A stretch of DNA of 64,000 nt from Brassica napus (taxonomy: Eukaryota > Streptophyta > Magnoliopsida > Brassicales > Brassicaceae): positions 434,001 to 498,000 of the forward strand of contig NW_026014699.1 in the NCBI RefSeq assembly GCF_020379485.1, written 5' to 3'. This document shows positions 11,001 to 22,413 of this stretch, piece by piece. The notes under the pieces were generated by a model. That model saw only the letters and a program-made list of their open reading frames with translations. It did no database searches and was not told the DNA's origin. How positions within the stretch are numbered: position 1 is the first letter of the stretch; the number at the start of each line of letters is the position of its first letter. The position numbers were made by a program, and so were the translations under genes.

Positions 11001-12261
11001 CACACCATCAAGTATCTTGCAAATGGGAAACCAGAAAGAAAGAAGACCAGGCTGGTGGCAAGGGGATACACACAAGTGTATGGAGAAGACTATCTAGACA
11101 CCTTTGCACCAGTGGCCAAGCTTCATACAATCCGGATAGTTCTCTCACTAGCAGTGAACCTAGAGTGGGATCTTTGGCAAATGGATGTGAAGAATGCTTT
11201 CTTGCAAGGTGAACTAGAAGATGAAGTATACATGAGGCCACCTCCCGGAATGGAAGAGATGGTGAAACCAGGGAATGTTCTTAGACTCAGAAAGGCTATC
11301 TATGGCTTAAAGCAATCACCAAGAGCCTGGTACCACAAGCTAAGTACTACACTGAATGGAAGAGGCTTTGTGAAGTCTCAAGCTGATCATACACTCTTTA
11401 CTCTCACAAGCAAGCAAGGGATTGTGGTAATCCTAGTCTATGTGGATGATATCATCATCACTGGTAGTAACAAGGAGGGAATCAACTCAACCAAGACATT
11501 CCTCAAGACTGCATTTGACATCAAGGATCTAGGAGAGCTGAAGTACTTCCTCGGCATTGAGATGTGCAGAACAAAGGAAGGATTGTTTCTGTCCCAAAGA
11601 AAGTATACTTTGGACATTCTAAAGGAGGCAGGAGACCTTGGAGGAAGAGTGGCCAAGACACCACTAGAAGAAGGCTACAAGGTTATGCGTGAGGGGGAGT
11701 TTGATGCAACTCCCTTTGAGGATGTCAAGAGGTATAGAAGAATGGTTGGGAAGCTTATATATCTTACTATCACAAGGCCGGATGTGTGTTTTGCTGTGAA
11801 CCAAGTGAGCCAACATATGCAAGCTCCTAAGGTACATCATTGGAACATGGTGGAAAGGATCTTGAGATACTTAAGAGAGGCGCCAGGTCAAGGAGTGTGG
11901 ATGGCTTGCAACAAGAGTACTGAAGTTGTTGGGTATTGTGATGCTGATTGGGCTGGAGATCGAGTTGATAGGAGATCAACCACAGGCTATTGCACATTTA
12001 TTGGAGGAAACCTAGTCACATGGAAGAGCAAGAAGCAGAAGGTGGTCTCTTGCTCAAGTGCTGAGGCAGAGTACCGATCTATGAGGAAGCTTACTAGTGA
12101 ACTCATACGGATCAAGGGACTGCTAAAGGACTTGGGCATAGAGATCTCCACGCCAATGACTATGCACTGTGACAATCAGGCAGCAATACACATTGCATCA
12201 AACTCTGTGTTCCATGAGAGGACTAAGCATATAGAAGTGGACTGTCACAAGGTGAGACAAG
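8034..12261 (+). pseudogene. B1 gag-pol polyprotein, main part, broken by element F
   Basis: The frame starts at MDTSENTKM, the position conserved with B2. An in-frame ATG 66 nt upstream is less likely because B2 lacks that extension. Domains: gag with KGPNYLTWARL; CCHC knuckle CDHCKKKGHGKDKC near residue 253; protease DSGASHHMISD near 361; integrase HARLGHPH near 491, SDNGGEY, ERKNRH; RT with QMDVKNAFLQGELEDEVYM and the catalytic YVDD near 1136; RNase H GYCDADWAGD near 1299. The last ~45 codons lie at 16436-16575, beyond F, which inserted at ACAAG (12257-12261) within the HKVRQ codons. The frame is otherwise free of stops, so this was a functional-looking element until F arrived. Confidence 0.93.
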
Positions 12262-13317
12262 TATGAGATTTTCAGAGATCTCAGGTTGTGTGTGTGTATA
12301 AGCTCCAATGGAGCAAGCTGAGAAGATTAGAGTTTGTTTTAGGTGATTTTAGAGAGAGAGTTTATAAGAGTGTTTATGTGTTTACTTAAATCAGAAACAA
12401 GAGATTTGGAGAGATTAAGAGTATAAGAAAGGGAGAGATTAAAGAGAATCTGATTCAAGAACACATTTCATTATGAAGTGGAGAGGGGAAATCCCCCAAA
12501 CTCCCTTAAGGCTTGAAATCGCCAATTACATCTCCTTTTATAAGGTTTACAACTTTGCATTCTCATAAACCTAAATCTAATGGATAGAAATGACTGAATA
12601 TAAATGGATGGCCAGGATGGAGAGTTGAGATTGCAATCTGTGTGAGATGTCTTGATTGGAGGAGAGCTAGTTGATGTCTGATTGGTTTATTCAAACTGGT
12701 CAAAGGGAAGGCTGTTCTCCCATTGGCTCCTTATAGGCTCCCATGTATCAAGCCTTCATTCAGACCATGTTCATGGTCGTGGCTCCCTTTGGCTTTACAG
12801 CCAAAGCCAGCCTGTCCATCCTCCAAAGTAACCAATCAGCTCCATCTTTGCTCTCATTGGCCGCTTGCCTCCACAAAGGATCTTCTTGATTCCCTTTTGA
12901 TGCTTCACGACCAGACTTCTTTTTATCAGCCCTAAGTATGCACAAAGTCTCCCGGACATGTTCTGATCATGCCCTAAGCTTGCACATCTTGTCCCGGACT
13001 TTGCACCACCTCAAAACATCTCAAATGGCCAAGTTGTGTTTCCTCGGGTTGTCTCGGTCCGTACGGATCCGTACAGGTCCGTACCATCCGTACAGCCTCG
13101 CCCTAAGTATGCACACTTGCCCATTTGCTCCCAAACACTCTTCTAAGTCCCTCCTGGACTTGGACCTATCTTTGCACAGCCATATGAGCACTTCTGGACA
13201 CCTTCAAACACTCCTAAAGTCTTCATAGATAATCTCCGGAGGTCTTGCCCTATTCTTGCTCAAGACTCAATCTCAACTCAACCCTTCACCACTCCATTTC
13301 TTTTCTTCAAGTCAACA
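12262..13317 (-). mobile_element. 3' LTR of F
   Basis: 1056 bp, running TGTTGACTTGAAGAAAAG to AAAATCTCATA on the minus strand. It carries a TATAAAAGG box around 12537-12545 and a GTAC cluster at 13061-13093. Short open frames here (12723-13228) recur identically in the other LTR and look non-coding. Confidence 0.92.
13061..13093. promoter_or_regulatory. Phased GTAC cluster in F LTR
   Basis: GTAC cores start at 13061, 13071, 13081 and 13090, each preceded by CC. Spacing is 9-10 bp. The same cluster recurs at 16174-16206 in the other LTR. This is a candidate SBP-factor binding array. Function is inferred. Confidence 0.5.
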
Positions 13318-13429
13318 GTCCCCCTCAAGCTTGACTTTAGCTGATCCTAAGTCAAGCTTGGAACCTTGAAGAACTTCCTCATTAAAAACCTCACCAAGGA
13401 AAACCCTTTGGGACAAAACCTTGATGAGG
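13318..13429 (-). promoter_or_regulatory. F 3' module: PPT, PPT-side inverted repeat and hairpin
   Basis: Next to the LTR is a polypurine tract (GAGGGGGAC on the minus strand). An inverted repeat follows, with arms 13326-13337 and 13349-13360 (CAAGCTTGACTT/AAGTCAAGCTTG). The shared hairpin has arms 13389-13399 (CCTCACCAAGG) and 13419-13429 (CCTTGATGAGG). F keeps this module although it has no pol gene, suggesting a cis requirement. Confidence 0.72.
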
Positions 13430-15361
13430 GAAAAAGAGTAAAGCCTCCAAGGCCTAGGGATTGGCCAGTGAGTCTTTGTGCCTTACCAACAATGTAAGGG
13501 ACACAAAGACTCTGGATCTCGGCCCCTTCTTGTGATGCAAGGTAGATCACATCTTCTCTTGCTCATCACTCTTCATCTTGTAATAGTTGAGCCTTGGCTG
13601 CTTCTTCTTCTAGAGTTTCCACCTTGTTCTAAAGCTTCATGATCGGATGCCTCAGTCTATAGTACCAAGGCTGCTCTGCTCTGGCCGCCTTGGAGATTGC
13701 TTCACCATCCTCCATCTTGCTTCACAAACCGGTATGCTCCTCTTCTTGAATAACCGCCAAGTGCTCTCATCAAGAAGCCTTCTCAACACTCCCCCTCAAG
13801 CTTGACCATGTGGAACAAGTCAAGCTTGGAAGGAGAGCTTCTTGATTCTCTACATTTGCTCACTGCCGTCCACCTTCTTGAACCGGCACCTTTGTGATCA
13901 TTTGAAGTCTTCTCAACACTCCTCCTCAAGCTTGACCATGTGGAACAAGTCAAGCTTGGGAGAGCAGCTTCATGATCACAACCTCAGACCCTTGCAGCAC
14001 CTTCTGTACTCGCCATCTCCATGGAATGCTTGTGGAACCTTCAGCTCCCTCTTCAGACTGCTCACACTGGAAGCCGCCTTGATAGAGTAGCTCCATCATC
14101 TTCACACAGCCGAGAGTGCTCTGAACACTCCCTTGTTCTTCCCACAGCCGGATGACTCCTTTTCCATCAGTTGCTTGCCATGGTCTTCCTTCTTTGCTCA
14201 CTTAACTCCCCTCCTCAAGCTTGGATAGAATAAGGGTCCAAGCTTGGAAGTGAGCAGCCGTGAGTCTTCACTAACAGTGGCACATCACCACTTCAGTAAC
14301 CGCTCTCCATTGCTCATGACAATGGGCAATGCCTTCCTCTTTCTCTTGGATTGGTGATGAACTAAGAACACTTCTTGTATACCTGAAACACCACTCAAAC
14401 TCCAGAGAAGATTAGACATAGGTGCATTGGGTCAGTCCTTGATTCCACATCAAGCTTGAACACCAATGTCTCACTAAAGCAATGCAAGATCAAACAAGAC
14501 ACCCAAGTTTCAAATCATTGCAAGCTTAGCTCTCTAAGTTCTAGTATGATCCTACAGATTCATTACAAGACACTTAGGCAATTTTAACTTCTGCCTTAAC
14601 TGCATCTTAGACTTGAATCCAAGTGCATCAACCTAAGGCAGCAACAACACTCTAAGCTTTATTATACTACTCGGTTTCAATCAATGAAAGTAAACAGGAT
14701 CAGACTCATCTAGCATACTATACAATCATTATAGAACCGAGGCAAGCTTTTCAACTCTCAATCACCATTCACAACTCTCTAGTATCTTGGGACAGATTCT
14801 AAACATTTCATATCTAGCAATCTTTAAACATCCACAAGTTTTCAATCACAACACAACCTGTCAATATACTCAAGCTTTATACAAAAGGAAAGAACTTTCT
14901 TACAGCCAAGGACCTTTGTATAGATCCTTGATTCCATTGGACAGATTCTGAGTTGTTAGTGTGCACTCCAACGCCTCCATCTTCCATGGACCTTTCCTTT
15001 TGAACCACCATGTCTTAGCTCCCACCTTTCTCCATGTTGTACACGCCACACCAGTACAAGCAGCAAGCTTTCTTCTTGAGAAACTTCTTCTTGGACTTTG
15101 AATAGCAAGAACCCGGAACTGGCTTTGTTAGAGAGGGTAGCTAATCCGCTCCATTGCCTTTGTTTCCTTGGATCTTCTTTCTTCAAGGGCGACATGGGAT
15201 GATGAGGAACAGCAGCAGACAGCTTCTGGACTCCAGGATGAACACGCCTGCCTCTTGAGGTGTTGAACAGCCGGATAGAACAGACAGCTTCTTCTTGCTT
15301 CAAACGACATGGGGAGAGCTTGGAGTTTCAGCGGAAGAAAGAACCAAGTTCACATGAACCT
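13430..15361 (-). other. Non-coding interior of F with duplicated PPT-like modules
   Basis: About 1.9 kb without a recognisable protein. Two near-copies of a ~130-bp unit begin at 13781 and 13911. Each carries CTCAACA next to a pyrimidine tract, like a real LTR/PPT junction, followed by the CAAGCTTGACCATG...GTCAAGCTTG inverted repeat. A degraded third copy lies near 14208-14250. The longest open frames on either strand (about 60-115 codons) show no known domain. Confidence 0.7.
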
Positions 15362-15374
15362 GGCTCTGATACCA
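15362..15374 (-). other. Primer binding site of F
   Basis: The minus strand reads TGGTATCAGAGCC next to the right LTR. It is complementary to initiator tRNA-Met, the same primer as the autonomous elements. Confidence 0.88.
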
Positions 15375-16430
15375 TATGAGATTTTCAGAGATCTCAGGTT
15401 GTGTGTGTGTATAAGCTCCAATGGAGCAAGCTGAGAAGATTAGAGTTTGTTTTAGGTGATTTTAGAGAGAGAGTTTATAAGAGTGTTTATGTGTTTACTT
15501 AAATCAGAAACAAGAGATTTGGAGAGATTAAGAGTATAAGAAAGGGAGAGATTAAAGAGAATCTGATTCAAGAACACATTTCATTATGAAGTGGAGAGGG
15601 GAAATCCCCCAAACTCCCTTAAGGCTTGAAATCGCCAATTACATCTCCTTTTATAAGGTTTACAACTTTGCATTCTCATAAACCTAAATCTAATGGATAG
15701 AAATGACTGAATATAAATGGATGGCCAGGATGGAGAGTTGAGATTGCAATCTGTGTGAGATGTCTTGATTGGAGGAGAGCTAGTTGATGTCTGATTGGTT
15801 TATTCAAACTGGTCAAAGGGAAGGCTGTTCTCCCATTGGCTCCTTATAGGCTCCCATGTATCAAGCCTTCATTCAGACCATGTTCATGGTCGTGGCTCCC
15901 TTTGGCTTTACAGCCAAAGCCAGCCTGTCCATCCTCCAAAGTAACCAATCAGCTCCATCTTTGCTCTCATTGGCCGCTTGCCTCCACAAAGGATCTTCTT
16001 GATTCCCTTTTGATGCTTCACGACCAGACTTCTTTTTATCAGCCCTAAGTATGCACAAAGTCTCCCGGACATGTTCTGATCATGCCCTAAGCTTGCACAT
16101 CTTGTCCCGGACTTTGCACCACCTCAAAACATCTCAAATGGCCAAGTTGTGTTTCCTCGGGTTGTCTCGGTCCGTACGGATCCGTACAGGTCCGTACCAT
16201 CCGTACAGCCTCGCCCTAAGTATGCACACTTGCCCATTTGCTCCCAAACACTCTTCTAAGTCCCTCCTGGACTTGGACCTATCTTTGCACAGCCATATGA
16301 GCACTTCTGGACACCTTCAAACACTCCTAAAGTCTTCATAGATAATCTCCGGAGGTCTTGCCCTATTCTTGCTCAAGACTCAATCTCAACTCAACCCTTC
16401 ACCACTCCATTTCTTTTCTTCAAGTCAACA
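15375..16430 (-). mobile_element. 5' LTR of F
   Basis: This is the second 1056-bp LTR, offset exactly 3113 bp from the left copy and identical as far as I could compare. It ends at CAACA before the ACAAG target-site copy. Confidence 0.92.
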
Positions 16431-16435
16431 ACAAG

Positions 16436-16575
16436 CAGTGGAGCAGCAAGTGATTCTTCCATGCTACACAAGAAGTGAAGATCAACTAGCTGACATATTC
16501 ACCAAGGCAGCCAGCAGCAAGGTTTGTGAGTTCATCCATCCTAAACTTGGACTCACGGATCTTCCATGTCACTGA
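16436..16575 (+). pseudogene. B1 gag-pol, C-terminal tail beyond F
   Basis: This resumes the B1 reading frame after the F insertion. It encodes AVEQQVILPCYTRSEDQLAD, then IFTKAA, and ends LTDLPCH and a stop. It is the conserved last ~45 residues of copia RNase H-containing polyproteins. A frame that starts upstream inside the F LTR is only read-through. Confidence 0.92.
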
Positions 16576-16600
16576 TCTCTCCTTCCATGAAGTGTTCTAC

Positions 16601-16719
16601 TCTTTTTCCTTGGTTAGGGTTTTGTCCCATGAGGTTTTTCCTAACTAAGGTTTTAATGAGGGAATAGCTTCATGGAGTCCAAGCTTGACTTGTCCCACAT
16701 GGTCAAGCTTGAGGGGGAG
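16601..16719 (+). promoter_or_regulatory. B1 3' module: post-stop hairpin, inverted repeat and PPT
   Basis: A U-rich CTCTTTTTCC leads into a hairpin with arms 16608-16618 (CCTTGGTTAGG) and 16640-16650 (CCTAACTAAGG), 32 nt after the stop. The inverted repeat CAAGCTTGAC/GTCAAGCTTG follows around 16680-16711. The polypurine tract GAGGGGGAG then touches the 3' LTR at 16720. Confidence 0.75.
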
Positions 16720-17139
16720 TGTTGACATGAGAGCATGAATGACATAGAGGAAGAAGAGATCAAGTCAAGACATACATCCGGAGTGATCAAAGTGTGCTTG
16801 TCCGTACAAGTTTGATCTAAACTTGGCGTGCAAGACAAGATGAGACTTATCTGTGATCAAGGAGGATGTGATACTTGCCTTAAGATATTTAAATGATGTC
16901 GGCCAAGAGAAGGGATCCGTTGAAGAAGAGGACAAGGTGGTTCAAAGGAGAGAGAGCCGTTTGGTGCTGTCGCTTTCCACCTTTGCTGTGCGCACCTTGC
17001 CTTGATCAGTCCCCTTTGTTTATTCTTTTCTTCTATGTCAACTTGCCATTAGTTTATTCATTGTTGTATCTATTTAAGGCATGTAACCAGAACCAAATGA
17101 ATCAAGGAAATGAGTTCCTCTTCTCTTTAGTCTTATGCG

Positions 17140-17176
<37 letters not shown>

Positions 17177-17233
17177 TCTCTTCACCTTCTTCATAATTCT
17201 CATAATGGCTTAAACAAATCTCATATTCTTTCA
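16720..17233 (+). mobile_element. 3' LTR of B1
   Basis: 514 bp, starting TGTTGACATGAGAGC and ending TTCTTTCA. It differs from the 5' LTR by one substitution and by a longer CT run (17142-17173, 32 bp against 24 bp). Confidence 0.93.
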
Positions 17234-20200
17234 TCTCAAGTATCTTAGGATCCTCTCCACCATGTTCCAGTGATGAACCTTGGGAGTTTGCATGTGCTGG
17301 CTTACTTGATTAACTGCAAAGCACACATCTGGCCGAGTGATGGTTAGATAGATCAGCTTCCCAACCATCCTTCTATACTGCTTGACATCTTCAAATGGAG
17401 TATCTTCATACTCCCCCTCTCGCAATACCTTGTAACCTTCTTCAAGTGGTGTCTTGGCTTGTCTTCCTCCAAGATCTCCTGCCTCCTTTAGGATGTCCAG
17501 GGTATACTTTCTTTGGGACATGAACAATCCTTCCTTTGATCTGCACATCTCAATGCCGAGGAAGTACTTCAGTTCTCCTAGGTCTTTGATATCAAATGCA
17601 GCTTTAAGAAAGGTCTTGGTTGAACTGATCCCCTCCTTGTCACAACCGGTGATGATGATATCATCCACATAGACTAGAATCACAACAATCCCTTGCTTGC
17701 TGGTGAGAGTGAAGAGTGTGTGATCCGCTTGAGACTTCACAAAGCCTCTCCCATTCAGTGTAGTGCTCAGCTTGTGATACCAAGCTCTTGGTGATTGCTT
17801 CAAACCATATATGGCTTTTCTGAGTCTGAGTACATTCCCTGGTTTCACCATCTCTTCCATTCCCGGCGGTGGTCTCATATATACCTCATCTTCTAGTTCA
17901 CCTTGCAAGAAGGCATTCTTCACATCCATTTGCCAAAGATCCCACTCTTGATTTACTGCCAATGAAAGGATAATCCGGATTGTGTGGAGCTTGGCCACTG
18001 GTGCAAAGGTGTCTAGATAGTCTTCTCCATAAACTTGTGTGTATCCTCTTGCTACCAATCTGGTCTTCTTTCTTTCTGGCTTCCCATTTGCAAGATACTT
18101 GATGGTGTGTATGAGTCTGCTGGTCACAGCTTTCTTTCCTTTTGGAAGCTCTGTCTCATACCAGGTGTTGTTCCTCTCCATGGCTCCCATTTCATCATTC
18201 ACTGATTCCCTCCATTCATCATCTTCCATAGCTTCTGCATATGTTCTTGGTATCCATTCCTGATCCAATGAACCCACAAAGGCTTGATGTTCTTCTGGAT
18301 AGTGAGCTAGGGAGCACACGCCACTGGGTGGGTGAGCTACTGCCTCTGCATTGAAGTAGACTCTGGTGTTGTTCCAGTTTGAAGCCGGCTTCTTGATCCT
18401 AGTACTTCTCCTAAGTACTGGCTGATCATTTTCATTCTGAGTGCCTTCTCCACCTTCCAAGTTCTGATTCTGATCCTCTACTTCCTCCTCTTGGTCATGG
18501 TGCTCTTCTTGATCATGAACTTCCTCAGATACAGGTGGTTCACTCTGATTTCCCCCCTCAGGATCAAGGGGAGCAGCTTCTTGGATCTCAACTTCATCTG
18601 TAGTTGTCTCGGTTTGCTCTTCAGACCGGCTTGATCCTCCCACATTATCTGATCCTGCTTGTCCCGGCTCTTCCATAGGTAAGCTGACCCCAAGTCTCCT
18701 CATGACTTGTCTGAGATTGGCTGCTCTATCTGATGCGGATTGAGACAAGTTCTCCAGCTCATTCCAATCCTTGTTGTTGTAGTACCCTCTGGTTTCTACA
18801 AACTTCACATCTCTAGATACCAAGACTCTCCTAGTCTCTGGTTCATAGCACTTATAGCCCTTCTGGTTTGGTGAATACCCAATGAACATAGCTCTTGTGC
18901 TCTTAGCCTCCAGTTTGTTCCTCAGTTCTCCTGGTTTCAAAACAAAACAAAGGCACCCAAACACACGCATATGATCAATAGATGGTTTAGCTTTGTTCAA
19001 TACCTCAAATGGAGAGTAGTCTTTTAGAACTCTGGTAGGAATGCGGTTGATCAGGTAGCATGCAGTTAGGACCGCATCACCCCAAAAACTCTTTGGGACA
19101 CTAGTATGGAACATCATGCTCCTAGTGACCTCCATGAGATGCCTGTTCTTCCTCTCGGCCACACCATTTTGTTGGGGAGTGTATGGACAGCTGGTTTGAT
19201 GGATCACACCTCGTTTGGCTAGATGGGCTTTGAATGCATTGCTGGTGTACTCTCCTCCATTATCTGATCTCAAAATCTTAACTTTGGCATTATAATGGTT
19301 AGAGACATATGTTTCAAAGTTTATAAATGCATCTAAGACCCTATCCTTTGATTGTAAGAGAGTGATCCATGTGTACTTGGATTTCTCATCAATAAAGGTC
19401 ACAAAATACTTGTGATGTTCTCTAGAAAGACATGGGGCTGTCCATACATCCGAGTGAATTAAATCAAAGCAGTGTTCATAGATTGTACTAGACTTGGGAA
19501 ATACAGTTTTGCAATGTTTTCCTAAGATACAAGCTTCACAATCTTGTTGGAATGAAATACTAGGCAACATGATGTTCAAGGCACGAGAATGAGGATGTCC
19601 TAATCTAGCATGCCACATTACATCTTTAGGGAAATTAAAACTTGAATTGAAAGCAACAGATAGATCGGATGCAAGCTTAGTGTCTTCTAGCAAGTACAGG
19701 TTTCCCTTGCTCACACCTTTGCCAAGCAACCTACATGAGTCAATATCCTGAAAGTAGACATCATCAGGCGTAAATATAACATTGCAATTCAAGTCATTGG
19801 TCACCCTTTTCACAGATAATAGATTAGAAGTGAAACTAGGCATGTAGAAGGCTTTGGATTCTTTCTCAAATAATTTAAGTTCCCCTATGCCTTTAATTGG
19901 AACCTTGTTACCATCTGCTATCATAACGTTTCCTACTGCAGGAGTGATATTTTTAATCAAGTTTAAATCACTAATCATGTGATGAGAGGCTCCTGAGTCT
20001 ATGACTAAGGGTTTAACTCTATCAGATTCATGAGCAACTTGAAATGCCGTGAATAAACTCCTAGGCAATTGATATGATGCACTAAGAGAGGAACCAAGAG
20101 TTTTACCAGACTCCTTGAGAGCTTTGATGAGTGCCTCAATGTCAGATTTCTTGATGGACTCATCCTGGTTTCCCTTGCCCTCATGAGTGCGGTAGGCCGT

Positions 20201-21085
20201 GGAAGCTTCTCCTACATCACCTGAGTAGTTTGCTCGACCATCAGTCTTGAACTTAGCCGGTTTGAGGTGTGGGTGAAGTATCCAGCACTTGTCCTTGCCG
20301 TGACCCTTCCTCTTGCAATGATCACACACCCACACTTTCTTTTCCTCCGGCTTGTAGTACCCTTTGTTGGCTACTCCGGCAGGTTTGCTCTCGGCTCCTT
20401 CAGCTTGATTGGCCATCACTAGCTCCCCCTTTCTCTTAAAGAGACCCACTGAGCCGTGCTCCTTCTGAATCTCAGCACACACTTCATCTAGAGATGGAAG
20501 CTCCTTGTTCCTCAGTATGTGCCTAATAAGGTCATCATACCCTGGGTTGAGAGTGAGCAGCAAGGCAAAGACCTTATCTTGCTCCCTTCTTTCATGTAGA
20601 ACATCCGGATCAATTGTTGCGGGTCTGAGCATCTCTAGTTCAGCCCATAGAGACCGGAACTTCCCAAAATGAGCATCAAAGTCTGTGTCCTCTTGACTTA
20701 GAGAGTTGATTGCTCCTTTTACTTCATACACCTTGCTGATGTTGGATTTGTTGGCATACACCTTCTTGAGAGTATCCCACAGCTCCTTGGAAGTTTCACA
20801 GAATGCATAAGCCTCTTGGAGAGAAGGGGCGAGGCTATTCTGGATGATAGACAACACCATGAGGTCCTCCTGACCTTTCTTCTTATCCCCAGCATCCGCA
20901 ACCACCACTTCTTTGCCATCCTCTCCTAGGACAGTCTTCTTTGTGGGGCGGCCTTCTTCAACAATCTCCCAAAGGCCTCTGCCTCCGAGAGCTGTTTTGG
21001 CAAGTCTTGCCCATGTCAGGTAGTTAGGACCCTTGAGAGTAACTGGTATCATCACCATCTTTGGGTTCTCGGAGGTATCCATCAA
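17234..21085 (-). pseudogene. B2 gag-pol polyprotein, main part, truncated by B1
   Basis: 1284 codons from the ATG at 21085 to the B1 insertion. Domains: gag KGPNYLTWARL; CCHC knuckle CDHCKRKGHGKDKC near residue 254; protease DSGASHHMISD near 360; integrase HARLGHPH, SDNGGEY and ERKNRH; an acidic low-complexity linker; RT with YVDD near 1138, ending at RILRYLR. RNase H continues at 6824-7353. The frame has no internal stop. An alternative ATG one codon downstream matches B1's start exactly. Confidence 0.94.
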
Positions 21086-21249
21086 GAGAGAAAGAGAAAC
21101 GAAGGTTTTGGATGAACTTTGCTATTTTTGGCAAATTCTGGAAATGAGATTGAAGAACACCTCAAGAACAGGATGAACTTTGCCAAAAATAGAAATAAAA
21201 CACAGAGAGTTCGCGGAAGAAAAAGAGATTTAGGTCTCAAGAGCACAGC

Positions 21250-21262
21250 TGCTCTGATACCA
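21250..21262 (-). other. Primer binding site of B2
   Basis: The minus strand reads TGGTATCAGAGCA next to the 5' LTR. It is complementary to initiator tRNA-Met. Confidence 0.9.
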
Positions 21263-21737
21263 TGAGAGTTTTAGAAGATTAAAGAGAGATTAAGAGAGAA
21301 GAGTAAGAGATGGAGAGAAGTTTCCGTGAGAGTGTGACAAAGAGAATAGAAGGAGAATAGGTTTCCTTACTTGATTTGTTACACATGACAAGGTATTTAA
21401 AGACATACAAGAATGCATAAACAATGAGAAGATAGTACAAGGGAAAGAATAAACAAAGAGGAAGCAGATCCGCGGATGGCTCGTTCAGCAAGAGGGATAG
21501 TGACAGCTCCCAACGGTCAGCTCCCTCTCTCTTCTCTTAGACACACCCGTGACCCCTCCACTCACTTCTCTTCAACGGATACATGTCGACATTCCCACTC
21601 ACTAGGAGATCTTTTAATCACTTGACCGAGTTGGTTAACTCATGACTTGCTTCCTTTCCTTGCAAGTCACTCTTAGGTTGTACGGACAGCCTTGTTCTCC
21701 AAGTTCCTATCTTCTTGCTTTATTCTTCATGTCAACA
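21263..21737 (-). mobile_element. 5' LTR of B2
   Basis: 475 bp, identical by eye to 6208-6682. It ends CAACA before CTTAC (21738-21742), where satellite resumes in register. Confidence 0.95.
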
Positions 21738-22413
21738 CTTACATCGCGATTCATCCTGTTTTGATTAGAATGACAAGGAAGCTGTCATATTCCCAAACAG
21801 GAAAACTGGGATCACCTGATTTGAAAAATGGATAGCTTCTTCATCCTAACTCCTATGAGATTTATTCAACTTCCTAGTGATTCTCCATTACTTTATATAT
21901 CAAAATCAAGCTTCTTACATCGCGATTCATCCTGTTTTGATTAGAATGACAAGGAAGCTGTCATATTCCCAAACAGGAAAACTGGGATCACCTGATTTGA
22001 AAGTGGGATAGCTTCTTCATCCTAACTCCTATGAGATTTATTCAACTTCCTAGTGATTCTCCATTACTTTATGTGTCAAAATCAAGCTTCTTACATCGTG
22101 ATTCATCTTGGTTTGATTAGAATGACAAGGAAGCTGTCATATTCCCAAACAGGAAAACTGGGATCACCTGATTTGAAAGTGGGATAGCTTCTTCATCCTA
22201 ACTCCTATGAGATTTATTCAACTTCCTAATGGTTCTCCACTACTTTATGTATCCAATTCAAGCTTCTTACATCATGATTCATCCTGGTTTGATTAGAATG
22301 ACAAAGAAGCTGTCATATTCCCAAACATGAAAATTGGGATCACCTGATTTGAAAGTGGGACAGCTTCTTCATCCTAACTCCTATGAGATTTATTCAACTT
22401 CCTAATGATTCTC
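21738..22413 (+). repeat. Centromeric satellite block S2 (~3.8 monomers)
   Basis: 176-bp monomers continue in phase from S1 once B2 is removed. Diagnostic variants are GAAAAATGG near 21826, CATCATG near 22270, and CATGAAAATTGGG with GGGACAGC near 22325-22360. The same variants recur in order in S4 (from 37146). The block ends TTCTC (22409-22413), the left target-site copy of A1. Confidence 0.95.

Larger units (their letters stand above)
12262..16430 (-). mobile_element. Non-autonomous LTR element F (4169 bp)
   Basis: Two 1056-bp LTRs (12262-13317 and 15375-16430) appear identical by eye and flank a 2057-bp interior. The target-site duplication is ACAAG (12257-12261, 16431-16435). The minus orientation is set by the tRNA-Met PBS next to the right LTR and the polypurine tract next to the left LTR. 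No frame carries gag, protease, integrase, RT or RNase H motifs. This fits a large non-autonomous derivative mobilised in trans, probably by a copia family of A/B/D type, with which it shares LTR ends (TGTTGA... and ...ATCTCATA) and 3' signals. Confidence 0.9.
7354..17233 (+). mobile_element. Copia element B1, nested in B2 and carrying F
   Basis: A plus-strand Ty1/copia element about 5.7 kb long without its insert. LTRs are 7354-7859 (506 bp) and 16720-17233 (514 bp), flanked by TCTCA at 7349-7353 and 17234-17238. The LTRs differ by one substitution (T at 7714, C at 17080) and by four CT units. B1 is a sister family of B2: the proteins align throughout but the LTRs differ beyond the first ~11 bp. 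Element F interrupts it at 12262-16430. Confidence 0.95.
6208..21737 (-). mobile_element. Copia element B2, split by nested B1
   Basis: A complete minus-strand Ty1/copia element, about 5.65 kb without its insert. LTRs are 6208-6682 and 21263-21737, 475 bp each and identical by eye. It is flanked by CTTAC (6203-6207 and 21738-21742) within the satellite. Element B1 with its TCTCA duplication interrupts it between 7353 and 17239. The two halves of the pol frame join at the RNase H boundary (RYLR followed by EAPGQGVW), confirming one original element. Confidence 0.95.

Noticed and set aside
12723..13228. Two short open frames in the F LTR, repeated at 15836-16341
   Set aside because: The repetition only reflects the two identical LTRs. 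The frames overlap the U3 region and GTAC cluster, and their composition is not protein-like.
14956..15310. Overlapping frames (115 and 60 codons) just inside F, next to the PBS
   Set aside because: Their position is where gag should start, so I looked for gag motifs, but found none and the two frames compete. I treat them as non-coding leader.
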